A stretch of DNA of 64,000 nt from Opacimonas sp002292215 (lineage in GTDB: Bacteria; Pseudomonadota; Gammaproteobacteria; Enterobacterales; Alteromonadaceae), in NCBI GenBank assembly GCA_943846745.1, contig OX044360.1, positions 1,736,001 through 1,800,000 of the forward strand, given 5' to 3'. Shown here in pieces: positions 1 through 7,068 of this stretch (position 1 is its first letter; every line of letters starts with the position of its first letter). Under the pieces are notes generated by a model. The model saw nothing but the letters and a program-made list of their open reading frames with translations, made no database searches and was not told where the DNA came from. Both the position numbers and the translations under genes were made by a program.

Positions 1-425
1 TGACCATTGCCTTGCGCAACAATCATTTGCCTTACCGCAGTAAAAGCGGAGCGTTTATCCTGATTGAGCATTTCTGCCCATTTAGCGAGTTGTGGGTCAG
101 AGATTAATTCAGGATCCCGGTTGAACAACTTCTGCATCATGCCATATCCTTCCGCATGATCTGCAATCACTAGAAAGTCGAGCGGTTGGTGCAACGTGAC
201 CGAAATGCCTGTTGAGGACGTAATTGTCTCTCCACGAGCGACTTTATATGCATCTTCAGGAGATAATTTGACACCATATCCACGTGCATCACCAGATAAA
301 TTAGTATGTAAATGGGTATCACCAAATAACAACTGAGCTGGATATGAGGTGGCAGCATAACTAGTATTCATCATTAAACCGGTTGTTAATGAAAACAATA
401 TCGCTTGTTTGAATAGACGTTTCAC
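1..425 (-). CDS. DUF3604 family secreted protein (5' part only)
   Basis: Only the first ~141 codons are in the window; the gene runs off the left edge. I place the start at a GTG (423-425), because this leaves a good Sec signal peptide (KRLFKQAILFSL... to SYA). After it comes GDTHLHTNLSGDA, then LSPEDAYKVARGE and PLDFLVIADHAE. These are the PHP-like metal-site motifs I associate with DUF3604 proteins, which are predicted metal-dependent hydrolases of unknown substrate. It is divergent from the phasin genes. Family is fairly sure; function is unknown. Confidence 0.72.
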   Translation of the reverse strand, partial: MKRLFKQAILFSLTTGLMMNTSYAATSYPAQLLFGDTHLHTNLSGDARGYGVKLSPEDAYKVARGETITSSTGISVTLHQPLDFLVIADHAEGYGMMQKLFNRDPELISDPQLAKWAEMLNQDKRSAFTAVRQMIVAQGNG

Positions 426-610
426 GCTTTTATCCGTTATTGTAAATATTTTGTTAACTGACAATTTAAAAGGTTTAAATCACAAATGCAAATCAATGAT
501 AATGAGTATGCACAATCAGTCTACGTTAGTCGTAAGACCAACTTTTTTTGCAAGACAACATCTTGTAAGTTATTGTTTTATATGTCGAACAAAAATTAAT
601 CACTATTTTT

Positions 611-692
611 ATGCTGCGGTGCAACAAAATACTCTTGATCTTTATTTAAACAGTGACTATTATTAAATCAAGCCAATGTTGCAACGCAGCAT
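611..692 (+). promoter_or_regulatory. Phasin promoter flanked by an inverted pair of 15-bp sites (possible PhaR operators)
   Basis: ATGCTGCGGTGCAAC at 611-625 recurs on the opposite strand at 678-692 as ATGCTGCGTTGCAAC, 14 of 15 bases identical. Between them lies a sigma70-like promoter: TTGATC at 635-640 and TATTAT at 658-663, 17 bp apart. The second site sits just upstream of the first phasin start codon. PHA systems often have a PhaR repressor that binds TGC/GCA-rich sites near phasin genes, so PhaR is the natural candidate. That assignment is inference, and no phaR gene is in the window. Confidence 0.5.
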
Positions 693-720
693 TAAATTGA
701 AAGTGATTGAGGAAAGAATC

Positions 721-1323
721 ATGTTTGGTAAATTTTCAGAGCAAGTTAAAAAATCGTCTCAGCCGGTAAATTCGCTTGTTGCATTAAACGCGAAAAGATT
801 GGAAGCGTTATCGCAAATGCAAACAGAATTTTTTACAGGTTTTATGGCTGATAGCCTTAAGTATGTTGAGTCTATGAGCGTGCAAACCGAAGTGAAAGGT
901 GTTATTGCCGCACAAACTTCGTATGCTGAAGCCTTAAAAGACCGCTTTGCGCATGCATCTAAAGACACATATGGCGCGATGAATAACATCCGCGAAGAAT
1001 ACACAGATTTATTAAAAACTAGCTTAAATGAAAGTGTTGCGAATGTTCCAGCAGCCACTCATGCCGCAGCAACCGCTGCAGCGCCAGTTAAGCCAGTAGC
1101 TCCAGCTGACAAGCCTGCAGCGCAAGCTGCGCCGAAGAAAGCTGAAGTTAAACCCGTTGCTAAACCTGCAGCCAAAGCGAAACCAGCTGTAAAAGCAGAA
1201 AGCAAACCTGTAGCTAAGCCAATTGCTAAGCCAGCAGTGAAAGCTGAAGCAAAAATCGTTGCAACACCAGCAGCGACAATCGTATCTTCGACTCCAGCGA
1301 ATGCTGAAGCGAAAAAACTGTAA
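721..1323 (+). CDS. Phasin family protein with Ala/Lys/Pro-rich C-terminal tail
   Basis: A 200-residue granule-associated protein. The ATG at 721 is preceded by GAGGAAAG, so I prefer it to the in-frame ATG at 676. Residues ~1-110 form an amphipathic helical phasin domain (MFGKFSEQVKKSSQPVNSL...). Residues ~115-200 are low-complexity and basic, with repeated KPVAKP/KPAAKA units like the histone-H1-like tail of PhaF. By that analogy it may tie PHA granules to the nucleoid, which is inference. The next gene is a paralogue of its N-terminal domain. Likely role: coating PHA granules. Confidence 0.82.
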   Translation: MFGKFSEQVKKSSQPVNSLVALNAKRLEALSQMQTEFFTGFMADSLKYVESMSVQTEVKGVIAAQTSYAEALKDRFAHASKDTYGAMNNIREEYTDLLKTSLNESVANVPAATHAAATAAAPVKPVAPADKPAAQAAPKKAEVKPVAKPAAKAKPAVKAESKPVAKPIAKPAVKAEAKIVATPAATIVSSTPANAEAKKL

Positions 1324-1372
1324 TCACAAATTTTAATTTTATATTTTTATCTTAACTACACGGAGTAACATC

Positions 1373-1732
1373 ATGTTTGAACAATTAAACGATCAACTTA
1401 AAGAATCAATGAAGCCAGTAACTGAACTTGCAACGTTAAACATGTCTACTTTACAAGACATCGCTGAAAAGCAAAATGCATTGTTCTCTAGCTTATTAAA
1501 TGACGGTATGTCTTTTGTAGAAAATGCGAGCAAGCAAAAAGATGTGATGTCTTTAGCTGAAGCGCAAAAAGCATACATCGAAGGTTTACAGGAAACTGTG
1601 ACTGACGCTGCAAAAGAATCTTATGAAGTCATTACTGCGGCTCAAAAGAAAGCAACTGAACTTGTTAAAGAAGCGTCTGAAGATCTTGGTAGCAAGATGG
1701 CAACAGCAGCGACTGCGGCAGTGCCTAAGTAA
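1373..1732 (+). CDS. Phasin family protein (short form)
   Basis: A 119-residue, nearly all-helical protein starting MFEQLNDQLKESMKPVTELATLN, clearly paralogous to the first ~105 residues of the upstream phasin but without the basic tail. CGGAG at ~1361 precedes the ATG. It is 49 bp downstream of the first phasin and probably cotranscribed. Phasins coat intracellular polyhydroxyalkanoate granules and control their size. The pair suggests one plain coat protein and one tailed form. A hairpin terminator follows. Confidence 0.85.
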   Translation: MFEQLNDQLKESMKPVTELATLNMSTLQDIAEKQNALFSSLLNDGMSFVENASKQKDVMSLAEAQKAYIEGLQETVTDAAKESYEVITAAQKKATELVKEASEDLGSKMATAATAAVPK

Positions 1733-1757
1733 TTAGCACCGCTCACAAGTAATACCA

Positions 1758-1806
1758 AAACACTTCGTTGCTAGCTACTTATAGTGTTGCATCGGAGTGT
1801 TTTTTT
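1758..1806 (+). terminator. Rho-independent terminator after the phasin genes
   Basis: AAACACTTCG at 1758-1767 pairs with CGGAGTGTTT at 1793-1802 (one G-U), followed by a T run. The loop is long (25 nt). It separates the phasin pair from phaZ. Confidence 0.55.
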
Positions 1807-1849
1807 GTATCTAATTGATACTTATTTACCTTTAAACAGAGGATACTGC

Positions 1850-3076
1850 ATGAGTCATTATCAAGCATATGAATATCTGTCGCGTTCAGCACAAATCATG
1901 CATGAAGGCTTAAGCCTCATGAACGATTTGACAAGTCACCCAGCTAACCTATTTGGAAAAACATGGCCAGGGAAACTCACGAAAGCGTCGTTAGAAACTG
2001 CCATGCGCTTAACCCGCCGTTACGATAAGGTTGGGTTTAATATCGATGAAGTTGAAATTGAGGACAAGGTATTTTTAGTTCGTGAAGAAATCGCCTTAGC
2101 TAAACCGTTTTGTGATTTAATTCACTTTAACCGCCTAGGTAAAACCGACAGTCACAAAGTATTACTCGTGGCGCCTTTATCGGGTCATTTTGCTACATTA
2201 TTGAAAGGCACAGTGGAAGCCTTATTGCCCGACCATGAAGTCTATATTACAGACTGGGCAGACGCACGAGAAGTGCCATTATCTGAAGGACCTTTTTCCT
2301 TCGATTGTTATGTGACATACCTAATTGAATTTATGCAGTTTTTGGGTGAAGACACCCATTTGATTGCGATATGTCAACCCACCGTTCAAGCGTTGATTGC
2401 AACTGCTGTGATGGCCCAAAATAAAGACAAAGCGACACCAACATCATTAACATTAATGGCGGGGCCAATTGATCCCTCACAAAATCCAACGCGAGTGAAC
2501 GATTTTGCACAAGAAAGACCGATGAGTTGGTTTACCAACGTGGCGATTATGAATGTCCCACACGGATATCCAGGCGAAGGCCGTAAAGTCTACCCAGGGT
2601 TTATGCAGTTGGGTGGGTTTATTTCTATGAACCAAGAAAGTCACAACAAAAAATACATGAATTTTTTCCAAAATATGTTAATAGGAGAAACGGAAGATAC
2701 CGATCGTTTCCGTGCATTTTATGACGAATACATGGCGGTATTAGATATTCCCGCTGAGTTTTATTTGGAAACAATAGAACGGATTTTCAAAAACAATGAA
2801 ATAGCCAAAGGCACTATTACCTATAAAGGTAAGCCGGTTGACTTTAATGCGATAGATAAGACCGCATTACTGACTGTTGAGGGTGCAGATGATGATATCT
2901 GTGGTCTAAAACAAACCGAAGCGGCTCAAGATATTTGTAAAAACGTCCCGAAAAACATGCGTAAACATCATGTACAACAAGGTGCTGGGCATTATGGTAT
3001 TTTTAGTGGATCGAAATTTCGAAAACACATTCGTCCACTAATCACTGAATTTATCCATAAATACGATAATTCATAA
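1850..3076 (+). CDS. phaZ: Intracellular polyhydroxyalkanoate depolymerase
   Basis: A 408-residue enzyme of the intracellular (native-granule) PHB depolymerase family, which mobilises stored PHA. The ATG at 1850 follows AGAGGA, so I prefer it to an upstream in-frame ATG at 1784 that lies inside the terminator. The alpha/beta-hydrolase core carries the Cys nucleophile typical of this family (ICQP, Cys175). A candidate Asp lies in GADDD (~347) and the His in GAGHYGIFSG (~381). There is no signal peptide, in keeping with a cytoplasmic enzyme. Together with the phasins and phaB it shows that the organism makes and degrades PHA; the synthase must lie elsewhere. Confidence 0.9.
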   Translation: MSHYQAYEYLSRSAQIMHEGLSLMNDLTSHPANLFGKTWPGKLTKASLETAMRLTRRYDKVGFNIDEVEIEDKVFLVREEIALAKPFCDLIHFNRLGKTDSHKVLLVAPLSGHFATLLKGTVEALLPDHEVYITDWADAREVPLSEGPFSFDCYVTYLIEFMQFLGEDTHLIAICQPTVQALIATAVMAQNKDKATPTSLTLMAGPIDPSQNPTRVNDFAQERPMSWFTNVAIMNVPHGYPGEGRKVYPGFMQLGGFISMNQESHNKKYMNFFQNMLIGETEDTDRFRAFYDEYMAVLDIPAEFYLETIERIFKNNEIAKGTITYKGKPVDFNAIDKTALLTVEGADDDICGLKQTEAAQDICKNVPKNMRKHHVQQGAGHYGIFSGSKFRKHIRPLITEFIHKYDNS

Positions 3077-3140
3077 ATCTATGTGAAACTTCATGCAAAA
3101 TCTCGTACTATAATGATACTTTTACGAAATGAGATCGCGC

Positions 3141-4337
3141 ATGAAGTTTTCCCACAGTGTATTAGCACTCGTCACCACCTTAAGCATGAGTTTTGTAAGC
3201 CATGCGCAAACTGACTTTTCTCAATGTATTGCGTCGCTATCGCAGCAAGCCTTAAACCAAGGCATCACACAAAACACCTTAGATATCACGTTAAAAACAG
3301 CTCAACAACGTGCCCAAGTCGTCAAACTTGATCGCAATCAGCCTGAGTTTTTAGCCACATTTGCCGATTATTACAGCAAGCGAGTCAATGACTGGCGCAT
3401 CGATACTGGGCAAAAAAAATTCGCAGAGCATAAAGCTTTTTTACGTACGTTAACCGATAAATACGGTGTACCTGGACAATACCTAATGTCGTTTTGGGGC
3501 TTAGAAACTAACTTTGGTAATTACAAAGGCAAGATCCCAACCATTGATGCGTTAGCCACTCTCGCGTGCGAACCCCGCCGTAAAACCTTTTTTACTAAAG
3601 AATTATTAACCGTACTGGATATCATTCAAACTCAGTCTTTGGATGTTGCGACGATGAAAGGCTCTTGGGCTGGCGCGATGGGTCATACGCAGTTTATGCC
3701 CACAACTTATGCTCAATATGCCATTGATGGCGATGGTAATGGCTCTATCGATCTTTTTAATTCCGAACAAGATGCACTGGCATCGGCTGCTAACTTTTTA
3801 CATCAATTAGGCTGGGAGCCAGGATTTCGCTGGGGACGTGAAATCACTTTACCTGCAAACTTTGATTATGCGTTAGCCGATCGGAAAATTAAAAAACCGT
3901 TGTCGTTTTGGCGCACTCAAGGTGTCACTACGATTTATGGTCACGCCTTACCTGATATTGATTATTTAGCCTCTGTGGTGGTACCTTCAGGCTACAATGG
4001 ACCGGTATTTTTAGCGTATCAAAACTTCAATATCATCATGCGTTGGAATAATTCCCAATCATACGCTATTGCCGTAGGTAAACTTGCTGAGCAAATCAAT
4101 GATGCACCAGGATTGGTCACTCCATTTCCTGAAAGTCAGCCAATCTTACGTGAACAAGCCAAAACATTGCAGCAGCATTTACAACAGCTTGGATATTCTA
4201 TTAGTGGAATTGATGGGATTATTGGGTCGGGTACACGCGCTGCGATTAGGGCATTTCAATTGGATAACGATATGATTGCGGATGGGTTTGCTCACCCTGA
4301 AGTATTTAAAAAGGCGGCTAAGTTAGCCGCCTCTTAA
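3141..4337 (+). CDS. Lytic murein transglycosylase (MltB-like) with C-terminal peptidoglycan-binding domain
   Basis: A 398-residue periplasmic enzyme that cleaves peptidoglycan glycan strands to 1,6-anhydro ends. It has a Sec signal peptide (MKFSHSVLALVTTLSMS..HAQ). The catalytic domain contains WGLETNFGNYKG, where Glu122 is the expected catalytic acid. A PG_binding_1 domain occupies ~335-395 (LQQHLQQLGY...DGIIGSGTRAAIRAFQ). The start at 3141 has GAGA upstream; an ATG at 3129 is also possible. A TATAAT at 3109-3114 may be its -10 box. It is an unrelated gene within the PHA region. A REP-like hairpin follows. Confidence 0.88.
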   Translation: MKFSHSVLALVTTLSMSFVSHAQTDFSQCIASLSQQALNQGITQNTLDITLKTAQQRAQVVKLDRNQPEFLATFADYYSKRVNDWRIDTGQKKFAEHKAFLRTLTDKYGVPGQYLMSFWGLETNFGNYKGKIPTIDALATLACEPRRKTFFTKELLTVLDIIQTQSLDVATMKGSWAGAMGHTQFMPTTYAQYAIDGDGNGSIDLFNSEQDALASAANFLHQLGWEPGFRWGREITLPANFDYALADRKIKKPLSFWRTQGVTTIYGHALPDIDYLASVVVPSGYNGPVFLAYQNFNIIMRWNNSQSYAIAVGKLAEQINDAPGLVTPFPESQPILREQAKTLQQHLQQLGYSISGIDGIIGSGTRAAIRAFQLDNDMIADGFAHPEVFKKAAKLAAS

Positions 4338-4359
4338 ATGTTGCCAGCAGATAAATGAT

Positions 4360-4405
4360 AAATGGGGTCAGAACCGAATAAATAAATTCGGATCTGACCC
4401 CATTT
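4360..4405. repeat. REP-like hairpin with GGGTCAGA..CC core
   Basis: Two 20-base arms (4360-4379 and 4386-4405) pair with a single mismatch around a 6-base AT loop. The core GGGGTCAGAACCGAAT resembles the repeats I associate with RAYT-type (IS200-like) REP elements. A related half-site occurs at 24229-24239, and the reverse-strand 12-mer CGGATCTGACCC recurs inside a gene at 15697-15708. The hairpin sits between convergent mltB-like and phaB genes, so it could also end transcription from both sides. Confidence 0.7.
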
Positions 4406-4416
4406 ATTTATTCAGC

Positions 4417-5139
4417 TTAGTACATGTGCTGGCCGCCGTTGATCGACAAAGTAGAGCCGGTAATAAAGCCTGACTCATCATCCACTAAAAATGCAACACT
4501 GTTAGCAATGTCTTCTGGACGACCAAGGCGGCCTACAGGTATAGTACGGATGATCTTAGTTAACACTTCTTCAGGCACAGCTCGAACCATATCAGTATCA
4601 ACATAACCTGGGGCAATCGCATTTACGGTAATCCCTTTAGCCGCACCTTCTAGTGCTAGTGCTTTTGTAAAACCATGAATACCAGACTTAGCAGCCGCAT
4701 AGTTAACTTGACCGTATTGACCAGCTTGACCGTTGACTGAACCGACATTAACAATACGTCCAAAGTTACGCTCACGCATACCTTCGATAACTGCACGGCA
4801 AGTGTTAAAACAAGACGCAAGGTTAGTTTGAATAACTGCATCCCATTGTTCGAACGACATACGGTGCATCGTCCCGTCACGCGTAATCCCCGCGTTGTTG
4901 ATTAACACTTCAACTGGACCATAATCATTTTCAATTTGTTTAATTGCAGCAGCGGTCGTATCAAAATCTGATACATCAAATTTCATTGCCGCAATACCTG
5001 TGCGCTCAGTAAATTCTTTTGCTGCTTGATCATTACCACCGTAATTTGCTATTACAGTGTAACCTAATCCGTTTAATTTAAGGCATATCGCCTCACCAAT
5101 TCCGCGTGTACCACCTGTAACTAATGCAACTCGTGCCAT
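4417..5139 (-). CDS. phaB: Acetoacetyl-CoA reductase (NADPH), PHB pathway
   Basis: A 240-residue short-chain dehydrogenase that reduces acetoacetyl-CoA to (R)-3-hydroxybutyryl-CoA, the PHB monomer. Visible features are the TGGTRGIG cofactor loop (8-15), NNAG (81-84) and the catalytic set Ser134, Tyr147, Lys151. The C-terminus ends STLSINGGQHMY, as expected for PhaB; FabG is the main alternative. GGAGAG lies just upstream of the ATG. The phasin/phaZ neighbourhood supports the PHB role. Confidence 0.88.
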   Translation of the reverse strand: MARVALVTGGTRGIGEAICLKLNGLGYTVIANYGGNDQAAKEFTERTGIAAMKFDVSDFDTTAAAIKQIENDYGPVEVLINNAGITRDGTMHRMSFEQWDAVIQTNLASCFNTCRAVIEGMRERNFGRIVNVGSVNGQAGQYGQVNYAAAKSGIHGFTKALALEGAAKGITVNAIAPGYVDTDMVRAVPEEVLTKIIRTIPVGRLGRPEDIANSVAFLVDDESGFITGSTLSINGGQHMY

Positions 5140-5347
5140 TTGAACTCTCCTTAACTCAACTAGAATAATGATGACGTAATGCTAAATCATCATTGTAAAA
5201 ATAACTGACATTCGCAAATCGTTTAATAAGTGTACACCAAGTGAGCGGTGAATTTTTATACGACATTAGTGGAAGTGGGTAAATAAAATTTTGTGTATTA
5301 TCTATATTTGTAATCATTTACATAAATTTTATCTGTAGGAGATAATA

Positions 5348-5869
5348 ATGCGTTTATTTATTGGTTTGGGATTTTCTCATCAGGTACTAGGACAAATCAG
5401 TACTTATCGAAATAAGGCACTATTACCCGACAGCAAAAATGTTGCTGTGAGTAATTTCCACATAACATTGTGCTTTTTGGGTTCGATTGACAATAACCGC
5501 TTTCACCAGCTTGAGTCGCTCCACGAGCAATTAAGCCAAATACAAATGCAAGCATTTAGCTTAGAGTTAGATAAAAGCGGCTATTGGGCAAAGCCAAAGA
5601 TTCAATTTATTGCGCCTAGTGTGGAACCCTTAGCATTAATTAACTTGCAACATACTGTTCAATCTGTCGGACTAGACTTGAATTTTCCTATAGAAAAGCG
5701 TCCTTATAGGCCTCATGTCACATTACAACGAAAAGTTAACGCACCCAGTGTTCCTTTGTTTCAACCTAATATCACCTGTGAATTTAATACCTTTAGTTTG
5801 TATGAATCAGTTTCAGGAGCGACTGGTGTGAAATATATCAAACGACAAACCTACCCTTGCGCCAACTGA
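5348..5869 (+). CDS. thpR: RNA 2',3'-cyclic phosphodiesterase (2H family)
   Basis: A 173-residue cytoplasmic 2H phosphoesterase that hydrolyses RNA 2',3'-cyclic phosphates (the LigT/ThpR family). Both HxTx signatures are present: HIT at 38-40 (FHITLCFLG) and HVT at 123-125 (RPHVTLQRK). The start has TAGGAGA upstream. Length is normal. It stands alone, with no operon partner. Confidence 0.88.
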   Translation: MRLFIGLGFSHQVLGQISTYRNKALLPDSKNVAVSNFHITLCFLGSIDNNRFHQLESLHEQLSQIQMQAFSLELDKSGYWAKPKIQFIAPSVEPLALINLQHTVQSVGLDLNFPIEKRPYRPHVTLQRKVNAPSVPLFQPNITCEFNTFSLYESVSGATGVKYIKRQTYPCAN

Positions 5870-5961
5870 GCCTTAGTCTTATCCATGGATGCATATATGA
5901 ATCATGAGTCCTTTCTTAATTAGAGCTTACATACAAAGGCTTTTATCTCGTATGAATTTCG

Positions 5962-5979
5962 TGACCTTTTAATAGGTCA
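5962..5979. other. Short inverted repeat upstream of purU
   Basis: TGACCT at 5962-5967 and AGGTCA at 5974-5979 form a 6-bp hairpin in the 220-bp gap between thpR and purU. There is no long T run. It may be a weak terminator or an operator. Nothing else in the gap is recognisable. Confidence 0.3.
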
Positions 5980-6089
5980 TGAGTTTCCTAAGGAAAATTT
6001 TGCACCATATTGCAGATAACCAAACTGAGTTAACCGTGCTAACATACGATTAATGTTTATTTAGATTATTGTTTTAATGGAATTTTTAC

Positions 6090-6944
6090 ATGCAGCATTC
6101 TTTTCGACTCACCATTCAATGTCCGGATCAAGTTGGCCTTGTCGCGCAAGTTTCCCAGTTTTTAGCTCAATACGGCGCCACCATTCTCGAAGCGAATCAC
6201 CATACCGATTTAACGACTAAACGCTTTTTTATGCGCCATGAAATTCAAGCAGACTCAGTCGACTTAGACATGGCTACCTTTGAAGCCGCATTTACCCCTA
6301 TTGCTAATAAATTTAATATGGAATGGAAGATATCTGATCCTGCGAGTCTACCTAAGGTCGCTTTATTAGCTAGTCATGAAACTCATTGCTTAGCCGATAT
6401 TTTGCATCGTTGGCATACCGGTGAACTCAACTGTGACATTCCTTGTATTATCGCTAACCATGAAAAAATCGCCGACATCGCTGCATGGTATAAAGTCCCG
6501 TTTGTGTTCGTTGATTTTAAAAATCAGGACAAGGTAAGTGCCTTTGCAAACATCGAAGATACGCTCGCAACTTATAATATTGACACTGTTGTACTCGCAC
6601 GTTTTATGCAAATTTTGCCGCAACAAATGTGTGAAAAATGGCATGGCAGTGCCATTAATATTCATCACAGTTTCTTACCATCATTTGCAGGCGCAAAACC
6701 TTATCAGCAAGCCTATGATCGCGGCGTTAAATTAATCGGCGCAACCTGTCATTATGTCACATCAGACCTTGATGAAGGGCCGATCATTGAGCAACAAGTC
6801 ATGCGAATTTCGCACAGTGACGCAGCCCAAGATATGGTGCGTAAAGGACGTGATTGCGAAAAAACTGCACTCGCCAATGGCTTGCGCTATCACTTAGAAG
6901 ATCGCGTTATGATCGACAAAAACAAAACAATCGTTTTTGCTTAA
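6090..6944 (+). CDS. purU: Formyltetrahydrofolate deformylase
   Basis: A 284-residue enzyme that hydrolyses 10-formyl-THF to formate and THF, balancing the one-carbon pool. Residues ~1-85 form an ACT regulatory domain (FRLTIQCPDQVGLVAQVSQF). The formyltransferase domain follows, with Asn190, His192 (INIHHSFLPSF) and Asp228 (SDLDEGPI) as the conserved catalytic set. Length is typical. It is monocistronic. Confidence 0.93.
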   Translation: MQHSFRLTIQCPDQVGLVAQVSQFLAQYGATILEANHHTDLTTKRFFMRHEIQADSVDLDMATFEAAFTPIANKFNMEWKISDPASLPKVALLASHETHCLADILHRWHTGELNCDIPCIIANHEKIADIAAWYKVPFVFVDFKNQDKVSAFANIEDTLATYNIDTVVLARFMQILPQQMCEKWHGSAINIHHSFLPSFAGAKPYQQAYDRGVKLIGATCHYVTSDLDEGPIIEQQVMRISHSDAAQDMVRKGRDCEKTALANGLRYHLEDRVMIDKNKTIVFA

Positions 6945-7068
6945 ATGCATGGTTAAGCAGAGTTCAAAATGTAGACACCAGCAATTGTCCTAAAAGTTTG
7001 CAAATAGGCTCAGTATTTCATATTGTATACCTCGTCAAAAACAATAATATTAACGATGGAAAACCAAT

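Noticed and set aside
409..666. Plus-strand open frame of 85 codons before the phasins
   Set aside because: It spans the divergent promoter region, has no ribosome site and no recognisable protein character, and overlaps the start of the DUF3604 gene.
676..720. Upstream start for the first phasin (ATG 676)
   Set aside because: It lies within the downstream operator-like site and lacks a ribosome site; ATG 721 has GAGGAAAG and begins the conserved MFGKF sequence.
4656..4880. Minus-strand frame of 74 codons inside phaB
   Set aside because: It is an alternative frame of a clear SDR gene with intact active site.
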